This document shows positions 1 through 8,953 of a DNA stretch of 64,000 nt, piece by piece (the first letter of the stretch is position 1; every line of letters starts with the position of its first letter). Both the position numbers and the translations under genes were made by a program. The notes beneath the pieces were generated by a model. It was not told the origin of the DNA and did no database searches. It saw only the letters and a program-made list of their open reading frames with translations. Source of the DNA: Sporolactobacillus mangiferae (GTDB taxonomy: Bacteria; Bacillota; Bacilli; Bacillales; Sporolactobacillaceae); assembly GCF_023336505.1 (NCBI RefSeq), contig NZ_JAMAST010000004.1, positions 84,966-148,965 on the forward strand, written 5' to 3'.

Positions 1-731
1 AAGCCCTCTTTAACACGCGGACAGACATTGGTGCCTTTATTTCGATTGAGCCAGGGAATCCCGAACGGATCACCGCAACCGCAGTTGGCAGTCACCGCTA
101 TAAAGTCGTCTTTACTGGTCCCGGCGGTCACAGTTTTGGAGATTTTGGCATTCCAAGCGCCGTTCATGCACTCGGCAGAGCGATTGCAAAAATTAGCGAC
201 CTGCACGTACCGGAAGATCCAACCACGACATTCACCGTTGGCACAGTCAGCGGCGGCACGTCGATTAACTCAATCGCGCAGCATGCGGAAATGGGACTCG
301 ATATGCGTTCTGTATCCGAGGAAGCGCTGCTGGCGCTCGAAGATCAGGCATTGGCTGCCATTCAGGAAGCTGCGAATGAAGAAAATGCACGCTGGGGCAA
401 AGGTGAATTGATTAAACTCGTGATTCAGCGGGTCGGCAGCCGTCCTGCCGGTGCCCAAAGTGATGATTCTGTTGCCGTGCAGACGGCTTGCGCTGTCATT
501 CGTGAATTTAATCTGGCCCCCACGCTGCTGCCAATGAGTACAGACTCAAACGTGGCGATTCACGCGGGTATTCCCGCATTGACCCTGGGAGGAGGCGGTG
601 AATCCGGCGGCATGCACACACTGGAAGAGTATTACAACCCGGAAAAGGCGTATATCGGTGCTCAGACCGTACTCCTGATTGTGCTTGCCTTCGCAGGCAT
701 CGAGAACGTCATACCATCAGTGCTCTTTTGA
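1..731 (+). CDS. M20/M25/M40-family metallopeptidase, 3' part only
   Basis: The reading frame is open from the first base (codons begin at position 3) and ends with TGA at 729-731, so the N-terminal part lies outside the window. The visible part starts near the dimerisation domain: GPGGHSFGDFG around residue 45 is the histidine-containing signature of M20 di-zinc peptidases. ESGGMHTLEEYY near the C-terminus carries the last metal-binding histidine. In this family such proteins are PepT/ArgE/DapE-like hydrolases of peptides or acylated amino acids in the cytoplasm; the substrate cannot be read from the sequence. A hairpin at 830-854 may end its transcript, separating it from the next M20 gene. 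The first ATG in the frame (291) is internal, not the start. Confidence 0.85.
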   Translation, partial: ALFNTRTDIGAFISIEPGNPERITATAVGSHRYKVVFTGPGGHSFGDFGIPSAVHALGRAIAKISDLHVPEDPTTTFTVGTVSGGTSINSIAQHAEMGLDMRSVSEEALLALEDQALAAIQEAANEENARWGKGELIKLVIQRVGSRPAGAQSDDSVAVQTACAVIREFNLAPTLLPMSTDSNVAIHAGIPALTLGGGGESGGMHTLEEYYNPEKAYIGAQTVLLIVLAFAGIENVIPSVLF

Positions 732-829
732 AACTGTTCATCGCTGAATCCGCTCAGACGAAGTCATACATTATTTACTGAATCTTTAATAAATCAAAAG
801 CAATATTTAGAAAACCTGACTTACCTGTG

Positions 830-854
830 AGAAATGTGGCCTTTCACATTTTTC
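830..854 (+). terminator. possible rho-independent terminator
   Basis: AAATGTG at 832-838 pairs with CACATTT at 845-851, and is followed by a short T run. It lies about 100 bases after the M20 fragment and upstream of the next M20 gene. The T run is short, so this is a modest call. Confidence 0.4.
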
Positions 855-905
855 CACTTGCTGAAGAATGTGCTGATTTAAAGAATAAAAAGGAGATCCT
901 AAGCC

Positions 906-2063
906 ATGACAACCACCATTGAAGACACAAAACTGGAACAGAAGTTGATTGAATGCCGGCACCAGCTGCATGAACATCCCGAACTGGCCTTTGAGGAATA
1001 TGAAACGACGAAAGCGCTTAGAAAATGGCTCTCTGAAGCGGAAGTGGAACTACTTGATCTTCCGCTTGAAACCGGCGTACTCGCAGTCATTCGCGGTGCG
1101 AAACCGGGACCGGTGATCTGCCTTCGTACCGACATTGACGCGCTGCCCATTCAGGAGGAGACAGGGCTGCCTTTTGCCTCTAAAATTCCGGGCAAGATGC
1201 ATGCATGCGGCCATGATTTTCACACGGTCTCGATTCTCGGCGCCACGCTTCTGCTCGAAGCACGCAAAAGCGAGCTGGAAGGCACGGTTAAAATCATCTT
1301 TCAGCCGGCGGAGGAAAACGGCGGCGGCGCGCTGAAAGTTCTGGAGTCCGGCGTTCTTGACGATGTACAGGCGATTTTCGGCATGCATGATATGCCGCAT
1401 CTGCCGACAGGGACAATTGGCATCAAACCCGGTGCATTGATGGCTGGCGTTGATAAATTCACCATCGATGTTGAAGGTACCGGCACTCACGCAGCGGCAC
1501 CTGAGAAAGGCATTGACGCAATTCTCGTCGCTGCGCATATTATGACGGCACTGCAATCGATTGTCGCTCGTAATATCTCGCCGCTCAACAATGCCGTCAT
1601 CAGTGTTACCCGTCTTGAAGCCGGTAACACATGGAATGTGCTGCCTCAGTCTGCGCAAATGGAAGGCACGGTCCGGACGTTTCAGGAACATGTACGCGAT
1701 CAGATCCCGGCCAAAATGCAGCGCGTTGTTGAAGGTGTGGCCGCCGGACTCGGTGCAAAGGGAACGCTGCATTATACCAAGCTCGGTCCAGCCCTGATCA
1801 ACAATGAAAAGCTTGCCAACCGGGCTGTTGATATCGCCAAGGCCTCTGGTTTGAATGTCATCACACCAGTTCCTTCATCAGCAGGTGAAGATTTCGCCGA
1901 ATACATGAAAAAGATTCCCGGAGCTTTTTTCTTTATGGGCGTTTCCGGGAATTCCGGCCTGCACCACCCGGATCTGATTATTGATGAAAAAGCAATACTG
2001 CCAAGCGCGAAATTTTTCGCCAACCTGGCAGCTGCTATGCTTAAAAAAGTCAGCGATCTGTAA
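906..2063 (+). CDS. M20 amidohydrolase (N-acyl-amino-acid/hippurate hydrolase type)
   Basis: A 385-aa protein of typical length for the M20D amidohydrolases that cleave N-acyl amino acids (hippurate hydrolase, aminoacylase, N-acetyl-diaminopimelate deacetylase). Seen: metal-binding HACGHD at residues 99-104, QPAEE at 133-137 with the catalytic glutamate, and the GTGTHAAAP dimerisation-domain histidine region near 192. The final ligand lies in GLHHPDL near the C-terminus. The ATG at 906 is preceded by AAGGAGAT at a good distance. Transcription probably ends at the strong hairpin at 2088-2126, making the gene monocistronic or the last of a unit with the preceding M20 gene. The exact acyl substrate is unknown; AmhX at 29349 is a paralogue. 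Confidence 0.88.
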   Translation: MTTTIEDTKLEQKLIECRHQLHEHPELAFEEYETTKALRKWLSEAEVELLDLPLETGVLAVIRGAKPGPVICLRTDIDALPIQEETGLPFASKIPGKMHACGHDFHTVSILGATLLLEARKSELEGTVKIIFQPAEENGGGALKVLESGVLDDVQAIFGMHDMPHLPTGTIGIKPGALMAGVDKFTIDVEGTGTHAAAPEKGIDAILVAAHIMTALQSIVARNISPLNNAVISVTRLEAGNTWNVLPQSAQMEGTVRTFQEHVRDQIPAKMQRVVEGVAAGLGAKGTLHYTKLGPALINNEKLANRAVDIAKASGLNVITPVPSSAGEDFAEYMKKIPGAFFFMGVSGNSGLHHPDLIIDEKAILPSAKFFANLAAAMLKKVSDL

Positions 2064-2087
2064 TTGGTGACGCGTGCAGACATGGCA

Positions 2088-2126
2088 AGTCCTGAATGTG
2101 CTCTGAGCACATTCAGGACTTTTTTT
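2088..2126 (+). terminator. strong rho-independent terminator
   Basis: A nearly perfect 16-base inverted repeat (AGTCCTGAATGTGCTC with its complement at 2105-2120) is followed by seven Ts. It ends the M20 gene at 906-2063. Confidence 0.9.
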
Positions 2127-2127
2127 A

Positions 2128-2203
2128 CTATTGAAAGTTTAAAATTCAGCAGATTACGGTATAAGCGCGACGGAGACCGGCCTGGCAAAGCCAGGTCTAC
2201 TAA
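2128..2203 (-). repeat. interspersed repeat family A, short copy
   Basis: This copy reads AGTTTAAAATTCAGC, a CGGTATAAG block, GCGACGG, then CCTGGCAAAGCCAGG. The same blocks in the same order occur at 30768-30860 and, on the other strand, at 62370-62461. Here part of the central hairpin is missing. No coding potential is visible. Confidence 0.7.
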
Positions 2204-2300
2204 TGATCAAACTTAAAGCAAGCATCAATGTTTCAGAAAATCATTTAATGCAAAAGAACGCCACATTGCCCGGCTTCAATCCTCGAAACTCGTGCCATCG

Positions 2301-3002
2301 TCATACACTGCCACGGACTTTCTTTACTTTACTGAGATAACGGTAGATTGAAGCTTCTGATGTGCAGAGTTCCTCGGCAACAATGCTGACAATCCCTTTC
2401 AAAAGAAAGATACCGTTTTCATTCAACTTTTCGATGATTTCAAGGCGTTCTTCCTGAGACATACGTTCCGGCGGAATATTGACACCACCGACAATTTCTT
2501 TGATGCTCGATTTTGCAAGATCTTCAATGGACGGGCTGAGATGTTCCACCGGCTCCTCGATCTTTTTCAATTCCGGTTTCTTGACACCGACAAATTTACT
2601 TAGATAATCGATGACTTTCTCCATTTTTCTATAGTCAATATTGATACACAGCATACCAATAATCTCATTTTTATCATTGCGAATAAAGAAGGTCGATGAA
2701 CGCAATACTGTTCCGTCCTTTGCAATCCCCTCATAATTCGTAATGAACGATTTGTTCCGTGATTTACCTTCTTTGAGCATTTTAAGAATCAAGTTGGTCA
2801 CCGGCGAGCCAATATCGCGTCCGCTCAAATTTGTCTCGCTGATTGCAACGACCGAGTTTTCAAGATCCGTCACATCATGAAGAATGATCTCGGTATCATC
2901 ACCAAGCACTTCTCCGAGAAATGCAACAAGATCTTTGTACTTTGCTAATTCCGCGTTGATAAAAATCACCACCCTAATGTTCATCAAGCACCGTTCGTCC
3001 AT
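2301..3002 (-). CDS. DauR/YheO-like transcriptional regulator (PAS_6 + HTH_22)
   Basis: The N-terminal half resembles the YheO-type PAS domain (LVAFLGEVLGDDTEIILHDV near the start, later LILKMLKEGKS and a FFIRND segment). The C-terminal 60 residues hold a helix-turn-helix (EELCTSEASIYRYLSKV) typical of the DauR family. Such proteins sense small molecules and control amino-acid catabolic genes. A second member lies at 31792. The start is uncertain: ATG at 3002 follows AAGGAGG by only 2 bases, ATG at 2984 lies 20 bases from it, and an upstream ATG at 3038 has no ribosome binding site. Neighbours are M20 hydrolases and a RarD permease, so a role in acyl-amino-acid use is an inference. Confidence 0.8.
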   Translation of the reverse strand: MDERCLMNIRVVIFINAELAKYKDLVAFLGEVLGDDTEIILHDVTDLENSVVAISETNLSGRDIGSPVTNLILKMLKEGKSRNKSFITNYEGIAKDGTVLRSSTFFIRNDKNEIIGMLCINIDYRKMEKVIDYLSKFVGVKKPELKKIEEPVEHLSPSIEDLAKSSIKEIVGGVNIPPERMSQEERLEIIEKLNENGIFLLKGIVSIVAEELCTSEASIYRYLSKVKKVRGSV

Positions 3003-3195
3003 AGCCTCCTTCAGAAGCAATGTTCCGTCATTTGGCACAGTTCAATAGTCCCCCGGATGACATTCACGATCCTGATGCTCTTTTAAAGAAAAAACTGACT
3101 CACGAATCCTCTGGCCTGTAAGCCTATCCTTCTTTGGCCGTATTAAGAAAAATTAATTATCACAATAATAAAACAGTTATACTCATTTTCCCTTA

Positions 3196-4128
3196 TCATC
3201 TTCTGCTTGTCAACGGATGCGCCGCATGGGTATTCCGGTTTCGCTTATTTGTCACCAGTTCGTTCCCAGTATAGACAATAATAGAAAGCCAGATAAAAAG
3301 AAAGGACAGAAGCTGAACAGACGTTACCCGTTCATGAAATACGAACCGTCCAATCAGAAATGCTGCCGTTGGCGTCATATATTGAAAAAAACCGATCATT
3401 GTCAGTGAAATACGCTTCGCACCTTCCGCAAACCAGATCAGCGGCAGCGCGGTAAGCACACCGGCCCCAATAAGCAACGGTCCGGCAGGATGCAGAAAAG
3501 TTCGAATCGATTCCGGCACTTGAAAACTATAAAATATCAGGAAAAAGACGGCAAACGGAAGCATCAGCATTGTTTCAACAGCCATGCCGACATAAGCCTC
3601 GAGAACTGCTTTCTTTTTGCATAGACTGTAAACAGCGGAAGTGACTGCCAAAGACAGCGCAAGCCATGGCACATGCCCATAATGCAGTGTCATCAGGAGC
3701 ACTCCCGTTCCGGCGAGTCCCATGGAAACTGCCGCCCCCACTCCAGATCGTTCTTTTAGAAAAAGCAGTCCTGTCAGCATACTGAGCAGAGGAATAATGT
3801 AGAGTCCCAGACTTGCTTCGATGACATGCGCATGGGCGACTGCCCAGACGTAAATCAGCCAGTTGGCGCTGATGGCTATTGATCCTGCTGTGACAATAAA
3901 CAGTTCACCGGGGCGATGCCACAGCAATGCCAGCTGCATTTTAAGCGCGGTGAGTTCATGGCGCATAATTAATACGATGACCATGAAAACGAATCCCCAC
4001 ACAATGCGGTGAGCGAGCACAACACCGGAGGGAACCGAGTCCAGCCATTTCCAGTAAAGCGTAAGGAACCCCCATATGGAAAAAGCAGAAAAGGTATAAA
4101 GAATGCCTGAGCGCCTCGAAATGGTCAT
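3196..4128 (-). CDS. rarD: RarD-type EamA-superfamily permease
   Basis: A 310-aa hydrophobic protein with about ten predicted membrane spans in two repeated halves, as in the drug/metabolite transporter superfamily. The opening (GILYTFSAFSIWGFLTLYWKWL) and the internal PLIWFAEGAKRISLTMIG segment match the RarD subfamily. RarD (chloramphenicol-sensitive protein) has no firmly established substrate. Its ATG (4126-4128) sits one base after the TGA of the preceding M20 gene, so the two are translationally coupled and the permease may move the substrate or product of that hydrolase. About 190 bases separate its end from the regulator gene downstream. Confidence 0.85.
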   Translation of the reverse strand: MTISRRSGILYTFSAFSIWGFLTLYWKWLDSVPSGVVLAHRIVWGFVFMVIVLIMRHELTALKMQLALLWHRPGELFIVTAGSIAISANWLIYVWAVAHAHVIEASLGLYIIPLLSMLTGLLFLKERSGVGAAVSMGLAGTGVLLMTLHYGHVPWLALSLAVTSAVYSLCKKKAVLEAYVGMAVETMLMLPFAVFFLIFYSFQVPESIRTFLHPAGPLLIGAGVLTALPLIWFAEGAKRISLTMIGFFQYMTPTAAFLIGRFVFHERVTSVQLLSFLFIWLSIIVYTGNELVTNKRNRNTHAAHPLTSRR

Positions 4129-4129
4129 A

Positions 4130-5281
4130 TCAGCTCAGAAATTCTGCTGCGATGCGTTTATAAATTTGAATCGAATCAAAAAAAGGCGCACGCTCAATGT
4201 ACTCGTTCGGCTGATGGGCGACCTGAGGAGAACCGGGACCGACAACAGTGATCGGAAAAATTCTGCCGGTTTGTGCGAAAAAAGCGCCATCCGTATAACC
4301 GGAAAAACCATATGGTTCAATTTTCTTTTTGCGCACATCTTCAATAACTCGGACCAGCTGCTGAACGAATGGATCATCTTTCGGTGTTTTGACTGGCAGC
4401 ATGTCATTAATGACCTCCACCTTCACCCTCAATTCGGGAATATCCTGCTTCAGTCCATCAATCAGCGACTGAACCGATGCAAGAATTTCCTCATGGTTCT
4501 GCGATGGCAAAGTGCGCATGTCAATCTCTACCGTACATTTATCCGGAATGACATTCGTGCCGCTGCCGCCGCGAAGGACATCAATGCTTGATGTCGGTTC
4601 ACTCAGTAAATCATCCGCTTCATAAACGAAGGAAAAGTCGGACTGAAATCTGGAAAGTAACGCAATCATGTGTTCATTAGCGTTAATGCCACAGTCCGGC
4701 GTTGAACCATGACCCGTTTTGCCATATGTAGTCAGGCGAACCCAAAGCGCACCTTTTTCAGCAATTGAAAGTTCATTACCCGTTGGTTCACCGATCACAA
4801 CCGCATCAAAATCATTTGCATAACCGCTGCCAACCAGCTGTTCTGCCCCAATTGAAGAGGTTTCTTCGCCGACAGTTGCAATGAATTTGAGTGTTCCTTT
4901 AAGCGGGACCTTCTCCTCTTTCAGCTGGATCATCGCGGCTATCATCGCCGCCAGTCCGCTTTTCATATCCGAAGCGCCGCGTCCGTAAATTTTCCCGCCG
5001 GCTTCCTCAGCACCGAATGGGTCGTGATCCCACGGAAGCTCACCAACTGGAACGACATCCATGTGACCGGTAAACGCAAGTACCTTGCCTGGTTCTGCTC
5101 CATGCAGTGTCGCAATCAGCTGATGCCGACGCGTGCTGTAAGGCACAATTTTTGTCTCAATGCCTGTCGAATCAAAAAGGGGTTTTATCAAAGCGGCTGC
5201 CTCCGCTTCATTGCCCGGAGGGTTGGTCGTATTCGTTTTCAACAGATTTTTGAGCAATTCAATGGCTTGTTCATTCGTCAT
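4130..5281 (-). CDS. M20 deacylase, ArgE/DapE family
   Basis: A 383-aa protein with the ArgE/DapE layout: HMDVVPV at residues 73-79, GRGASDMKSG at 100-109 supplying the bridging aspartate, GEE at 138-140, a GHGSTPD lid-domain histidine near 184 and a final VAHQPNEY histidine. These enzymes remove acetyl or succinyl groups from amino acids. The start at 5281 is chosen because AGAGG lies 7 bases upstream; the frame stays open to 5608, but that extension is encoded by a GC-rich repeat and is not expected to be protein. Its last codon is adjacent to rarD. It lies downstream of the polyamine operon but a repeat region and a hairpin lie between, so functional linkage to polyamines (for example deacetylation) is only a possibility. 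Confidence 0.85.
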   Translation of the reverse strand: MTNEQAIELLKNLLKTNTTNPPGNEAEAAALIKPLFDSTGIETKIVPYSTRRHQLIATLHGAEPGKVLAFTGHMDVVPVGELPWDHDPFGAEEAGGKIYGRGASDMKSGLAAMIAAMIQLKEEKVPLKGTLKFIATVGEETSSIGAEQLVGSGYANDFDAVVIGEPTGNELSIAEKGALWVRLTTYGKTGHGSTPDCGINANEHMIALLSRFQSDFSFVYEADDLLSEPTSSIDVLRGGSGTNVIPDKCTVEIDMRTLPSQNHEEILASVQSLIDGLKQDIPELRVKVEVINDMLPVKTPKDDPFVQQLVRVIEDVRKKKIEPYGFSGYTDGAFFAQTGRIFPITVVGPGSPQVAHQPNEYIERAPFFDSIQIYKRIAAEFLS

Positions 5282-5483
5282 GATCATTCCTCTTTTCTCA
5301 GGATAAAGCTTGCCTTTATCTTTCAGATAGCCCATTCTTCTGATCAGAAATCGTGCAAATGTTCGGAAAAGTCTGCGTGTTGCTCCCCACGTACAGCGTT
5401 TATTCATAATTATAGCAAAATTGTGCCTGTTTCTGTACATCTTCTTCATCAATTTTCGCAAAATGATCTGGCTGCCGTATGTT

Positions 5484-5615
5484 GCGGCTAAGCCATCAGC
5501 TCCAGAGTCCTCGGGTTGCCTGCCGAGGCGCACCAGGAACCCCCGCGGCAGATCCCGCAACCCTGCTGGCGGTGACAAGCGCTCCGCAAATGTCTGCTGC
5601 CTGCGCACAAAACAT
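5484..5615. repeat. GC-rich multi-hairpin repeat family B, divergent copy
   Basis: A GC-rich stretch in otherwise AT-rich intergenic DNA, full of short inverted repeats (for example CCTCGG/CCGAGG and GCGGGATC/GATCCCGC relatives). The GATCCCGCA...GC.GGCG...GC.CTCCGC pattern is shared with 62240-62300 and, more weakly, with 44735-44760. It lies between the polyamine operon and the M20/rarD pair. The reading frame through it is judged spurious. Confidence 0.5.
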
Positions 5616-5620
5616 ATGTA

Positions 5621-5661
5621 ATTTTAAAGGTGTCCCATTGTCAACAGACTTTTGAGACACC
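5621..5661 (-). terminator. hairpin repeat C copy 1, probable terminator of nspC
   Basis: GGTGTC at 5629-5634 pairs with GACACC at 5656-5661 around a 21-base loop. Read on the minus strand it begins 12 bases after the nspC stop codon and is followed by TTTAAAATT. The same 40 bases, with two differences, recur at 34025-34067 just after another minus-strand gene. Confidence 0.6.
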
Positions 5662-5673
5662 TTCATCCGTTCA

Positions 5674-6810
5674 TTATGAAAGCCTTGTTTTAAAATTCTC
5701 ATAGCCAAATTGTTTAATGATCCGTGCACCGCTCTCTTCACTGTATGCAACGATCGCGGGCAATGCAATCCCATTGAACGTATTATTCTTGACCATTGAA
5801 TAGATCGCCATATCACAGAATACGACACGGTCACCGACATGAAGCGGACGATCAAAAGAATAATCACCGATTACGTCACCGGCAAGGCAGGTAGGACCAC
5901 CAAGTCGATAAGTGATCGCTTTCTCCCGCGGTTTTCCCGCTCCGATGATTTCAGGACGGTAAGGCATCTCCAGTACGTCGGGCATGTGGCAGGTCGCAGA
6001 TGTATCCAGTATTGCGATCGGCATCCCGTTCTCAAACACGTCAAGAACGGTTGACACGAGATAACCGGTATTCAGGGCAATCGCTTCACCCGGTTCAAGA
6101 TAGACCTGAACATCATACTTATCCTGTATAGCCGTGATACACCGTTCGAGGCGTCCAAGATCATAATCCGCACGTGTAATATGATGACCACCGCCAAAGT
6201 TGATCCACTTCATCCGGTTCAGGTATTTCCCAAACTTGGATTCTACTGCCGCAAGCGTATGTTCAAGGGCATCCGAATTCTGCTCACAGAGAGTATGGAA
6301 ATGGATGCCATCAAGGCCGTCCAGAGCATCGGGATCAAAATTGGCTTCGGTAACACCCATGCGTGAGTACGGCGCGCATGGATCGTACAGCCCGGTTTCA
6401 ACCTCCGAGTACTCCGGGTTCACGCGTATGCCGCAGGAAACCGGATGCGGGGCGCGTTTTACTTGATCCTTGAATCGCGCCCACTGGCTGAACGAGTTGA
6501 AAACGACATGATCGCTGACTTCAAGAATTTCGGCAAAATCTTTTTCACCATAAGCCGGTGAATAAATATGCACTTCTCTGTCCATCTCTTCACGGCCAAG
6601 ACGCGCCTCATAGAGCGAGCTCGAGGCTACACCACTTAAATAGCGGCCGATCAGCGGATAAAAGGCATACATAGAGAATGCTTTCTGTGCGAGCAGCACT
6701 TTGCAGCCGGTTCGCTCCTGCAGGCGTTTCAGAGTCTCCAGGTTTTTGACGAGCAAGCGTTCATCAACCAGATAACTTGGCGACGGAACAACTGAAAAAT
6801 CAATAGCCAT
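5674..6810 (-). CDS. nspC: carboxynorspermidine/carboxyspermidine decarboxylase
   Basis: A PLP-dependent alanine-racemase-fold decarboxylase that removes CO2 from carboxynorspermidine or carboxyspermidine, the last step of the aspartate-semialdehyde route to norspermidine or spermidine. Seen: LLAQKAFSMY near residue 38 with the PLP lysine, ASSSLYEARLG, the INFGGGHHIT phosphate-binding segment, and the conserved C-terminal run DTSATCHMPDVLEMPYRPEI followed by YRLGGPTCLAGDVIGDYSF, which is the family signature. The start at 6810 has AAGGAG 7 bases upstream; an ATG two codons earlier is too close to it. It follows the dehydrogenase gene by 11 bases, so both are cotranslated. Whether it prefers the C7, C8 or an agmatine-derived carboxy-triamine cannot be told. 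Confidence 0.92.
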   Translation of the reverse strand: MAIDFSVVPSPSYLVDERLLVKNLETLKRLQERTGCKVLLAQKAFSMYAFYPLIGRYLSGVASSSLYEARLGREEMDREVHIYSPAYGEKDFAEILEVSDHVVFNSFSQWARFKDQVKRAPHPVSCGIRVNPEYSEVETGLYDPCAPYSRMGVTEANFDPDALDGLDGIHFHTLCEQNSDALEHTLAAVESKFGKYLNRMKWINFGGGHHITRADYDLGRLERCITAIQDKYDVQVYLEPGEAIALNTGYLVSTVLDVFENGMPIAILDTSATCHMPDVLEMPYRPEIIGAGKPREKAITYRLGGPTCLAGDVIGDYSFDRPLHVGDRVVFCDMAIYSMVKNNTFNGIALPAIVAYSEESGARIIKQFGYENFKTRLS

Positions 6811-6821
6811 GTACATACTCC

Positions 6822-8021
6822 TTAATTGATCAGCGCCGGCGCAAAGCTTTCATGCCAGGGCAGACCGAACTGATTCAGCGCATCCATGAACGGGTCCGGA
6901 TCGAACTCTTCAATGTTGAACACACCAGGTCCCTTCCACTTACCAGTCATCACCATTGCCGCTCCGATCATTGCCGGCACACCGGTTGTATACGAGATTG
7001 CCTGAGAACCGACTTCCCTGTAGCATTCCTGATGATCGCAGACATTGTATACATAATAGGTGCGCGCCTTGCCATCTTTGACACCTTGAAAAATACAGCC
7101 GATGTTCGTCTTGCCCTTTGTTCTTGGTCCGAGTGACGCCGGGTCCGGAAGTACTGCTTTCAGGAATTGAAGCGGCACGATCTGCTTGCCTTCAAATTCG
7201 ATCGGTTCGATTGAGGTCATACCGACATTTTCCAAAACTTTAAGATGGGTCAGATAGCTTTGCCCAAAAGTCATCCAGAAACGGATCTTTTTAATGCCTT
7301 TAATATTAAGCGCAAGTGATTCCATCTCTTCATGATGGAGCAGATAAATGTCTTTCGGTCCGATCTGAGGAAAGTCGTATACCCGTTTGATCGACATCGG
7401 TTCGGTTTCAATGAATGTTCCGTTTTCAAAATAACTGCCTTTCGCCGTCACTTCACGAATATTGATTTCCGGATTGAAATTCGTCGCGAATGGATAACCG
7501 TGATCGCCGGCATTCGCATCCAATATATCGATCGAATGAATTTCATCGAAGTAATGCTTCTGGGCATACGCGGAGAAAACACCGGTAACCCCAGGGTCAA
7601 AGCCACTGCCGAGAAGCGCCGTGATCCCCGCTTCCTTGAAGCGGTCGCGGTACGCCCATTGCCACTTGTATTCGAACTTTGCGGTATCTTCCGGTTCATA
7701 ATTTGCCGTATCGACATAATCGGTCTTTGTCGCGAGGCAAGCGTCCATAATCGTCAGATCCTGATACGGCAGTGCCACATTAATCACAATGTCCGGTTTC
7801 ACTTTTTCAATCAGTGCAATCAGTTCCGGAACATTATTTGCATCAACCTGCGCGATGCTGACCCTGGTTTTTCCGCCGTCCAGCTTCGCTTTCAGTGCCT
7901 CGCACTTGGCGTACGTACGGCTGGCGATACAGATCTCCTCGAATACATTCGAATTCTGGCAGCACTTGTGTGCAACGACACTTGCGACGCCTCCAGCGCC
8001 GATAATCAAAGCTTTACCCAT
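6822..8021 (-). CDS. carboxynorspermidine/carboxyspermidine dehydrogenase (saccharopine dehydrogenase family)
   Basis: A 399-aa NAD(P)H-dependent reductase of the saccharopine dehydrogenase family. Members of this size paired with nspC condense aspartate beta-semialdehyde with a diamine and reduce the Schiff base to a carboxy-triamine. Seen: the N-terminal Rossmann motif MGKALIIGAGGVASVVAHK, VNVALPYQDLTIMDAC, GSGFDPGVTGVFSAYAQKH in the middle, and TTGVPAMIGAAMV near the end. The ATG at 8021 follows AGGAGG by 8 bases; an upstream ATG at 8054 lacks a binding site. Genes on both sides are polyamine biosynthetic. The lysine-pathway saccharopine enzymes are the main alternative, ruled out by the nspC neighbour. 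A carboxyaminopropyl-agmatine dehydrogenase is also possible. Confidence 0.9.
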   Translation of the reverse strand: MGKALIIGAGGVASVVAHKCCQNSNVFEEICIASRTYAKCEALKAKLDGGKTRVSIAQVDANNVPELIALIEKVKPDIVINVALPYQDLTIMDACLATKTDYVDTANYEPEDTAKFEYKWQWAYRDRFKEAGITALLGSGFDPGVTGVFSAYAQKHYFDEIHSIDILDANAGDHGYPFATNFNPEINIREVTAKGSYFENGTFIETEPMSIKRVYDFPQIGPKDIYLLHHEEMESLALNIKGIKKIRFWMTFGQSYLTHLKVLENVGMTSIEPIEFEGKQIVPLQFLKAVLPDPASLGPRTKGKTNIGCIFQGVKDGKARTYYVYNVCDHQECYREVGSQAISYTTGVPAMIGAAMVMTGKWKGPGVFNIEEFDPDPFMDALNQFGLPWHESFAPALIN

Positions 8022-8095
8022 ATGAAACGCCTCCTCATTAATAAACTGCCCCATCCGGACTTGATCTGATCACGTGTCCGCATTCCATAAGGCTG

Positions 8096-8947
8096 TTATT
8101 CCATTTCTTCCAGCAATTCCTTTACATAGTTCGGCAAAGCAAAGGCACCGACATGAATCTTATCATTATAGTACTTCGTCCTGAATCCACGCGCGCTCCA
8201 TCCCGCCGCATGATAATCTTCAACCGGATGATATTTCTTCGAAGCAAATCCGAACAACCAGTGTCCGGAAGGATAGGTCGGAATGTGCGCCTGATAGACC
8301 CGGCTGATCGGAAATGAATCAATGATTCGCTTATGCGCCCGCTGCATGGCAACCGCATCGACCGGATAGAACGGACTTTCATGCTGGTTGACCATCGCCC
8401 CGGTTTCCGTCAGTGCTTTGAAACAGTTACCGTAAAATTCCCGTGTAAACAAACCTTCGCCGGGACCGAACGGGTCGGTCGAATCCACAATGATCAGATC
8501 ATATTCCTCTTTCCTGGAACGGACGAATTTCAGTCCGTCCGCATAGTGAACGGAAACGCGTGGATCATCGAGTTTTCCCGCTGTCTGTGGTAAATACTTT
8601 TTGCATACTTCAACCACCTGTTCATCAATTTCCACCAGGTCGATCCGCTCAATCTCCGGATAACGCACGAGTTCACGGACCGCACCACCGTCACCGCCAC
8701 CAATGACGAGCACTTTCTTTACATGCGGCAGCACATTCATCGGCACATGGACAATCATTTCATGATAAATGAATTCGTCCTTCTCAGTCAGCATCATATA
8801 GCCATCCAATGTCAGAAAACGCCCAAATTCCAGTGAGTCGAAAATATCGATACGCTGAAACTCGCTCTGACCACTGTACACCTGCCGATCAACTTTAATG
8901 GAAAAATTTACGTTGTCCGTATGTTTTTCCGTAAACCATAGTTCCAA
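8096..8947 (-). CDS. speE: polyamine aminopropyltransferase (spermidine synthase)
   Basis: Transfers the aminopropyl group of decarboxylated S-adenosylmethionine to putrescine or a related amine in the cytoplasm. The 283-aa protein has YHEMIVH at residues 61-67, the nucleotide-binding GGGDGG at 83-88, an acidic VEID at 105-108 and VDSTDPFGPGEGLF at 154-167 with the catalytic aspartate. Its length is normal for the bacterial enzyme. The start is TTG at 8947, with AAGGAG 9 bases upstream and no in-frame ATG nearby. It begins 6 bases after the decarboxylase gene ends. The amine acceptor (putrescine, agmatine, cadaverine) cannot be read directly. Confidence 0.93.
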   Translation of the reverse strand: MELWFTEKHTDNVNFSIKVDRQVYSGQSEFQRIDIFDSLEFGRFLTLDGYMMLTEKDEFIYHEMIVHVPMNVLPHVKKVLVIGGGDGGAVRELVRYPEIERIDLVEIDEQVVEVCKKYLPQTAGKLDDPRVSVHYADGLKFVRSRKEEYDLIIVDSTDPFGPGEGLFTREFYGNCFKALTETGAMVNQHESPFYPVDAVAMQRAHKRIIDSFPISRVYQAHIPTYPSGHWLFGFASKKYHPVEDYHAAGWSARGFRTKYYNDKIHVGAFALPNYVKELLEEME

Positions 8948-8953
8948 TTCCGA

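Noticed and set aside
1050..1772. 240-codon minus-strand frame
   Set aside because: Antisense to a conserved M20 amidohydrolase; no binding site.
5282..5608. N-terminal extension of the M20 deacylase
   Set aside because: The extension crosses a GC-rich repeat, has no binding site, and the protein from 5281 has normal family length.
6822..8021. Lysine-pathway saccharopine dehydrogenase
   Set aside because: The gene is embedded in a polyamine operon and followed at 11 bases by nspC, the usual partner of carboxy(nor)spermidine dehydrogenase.
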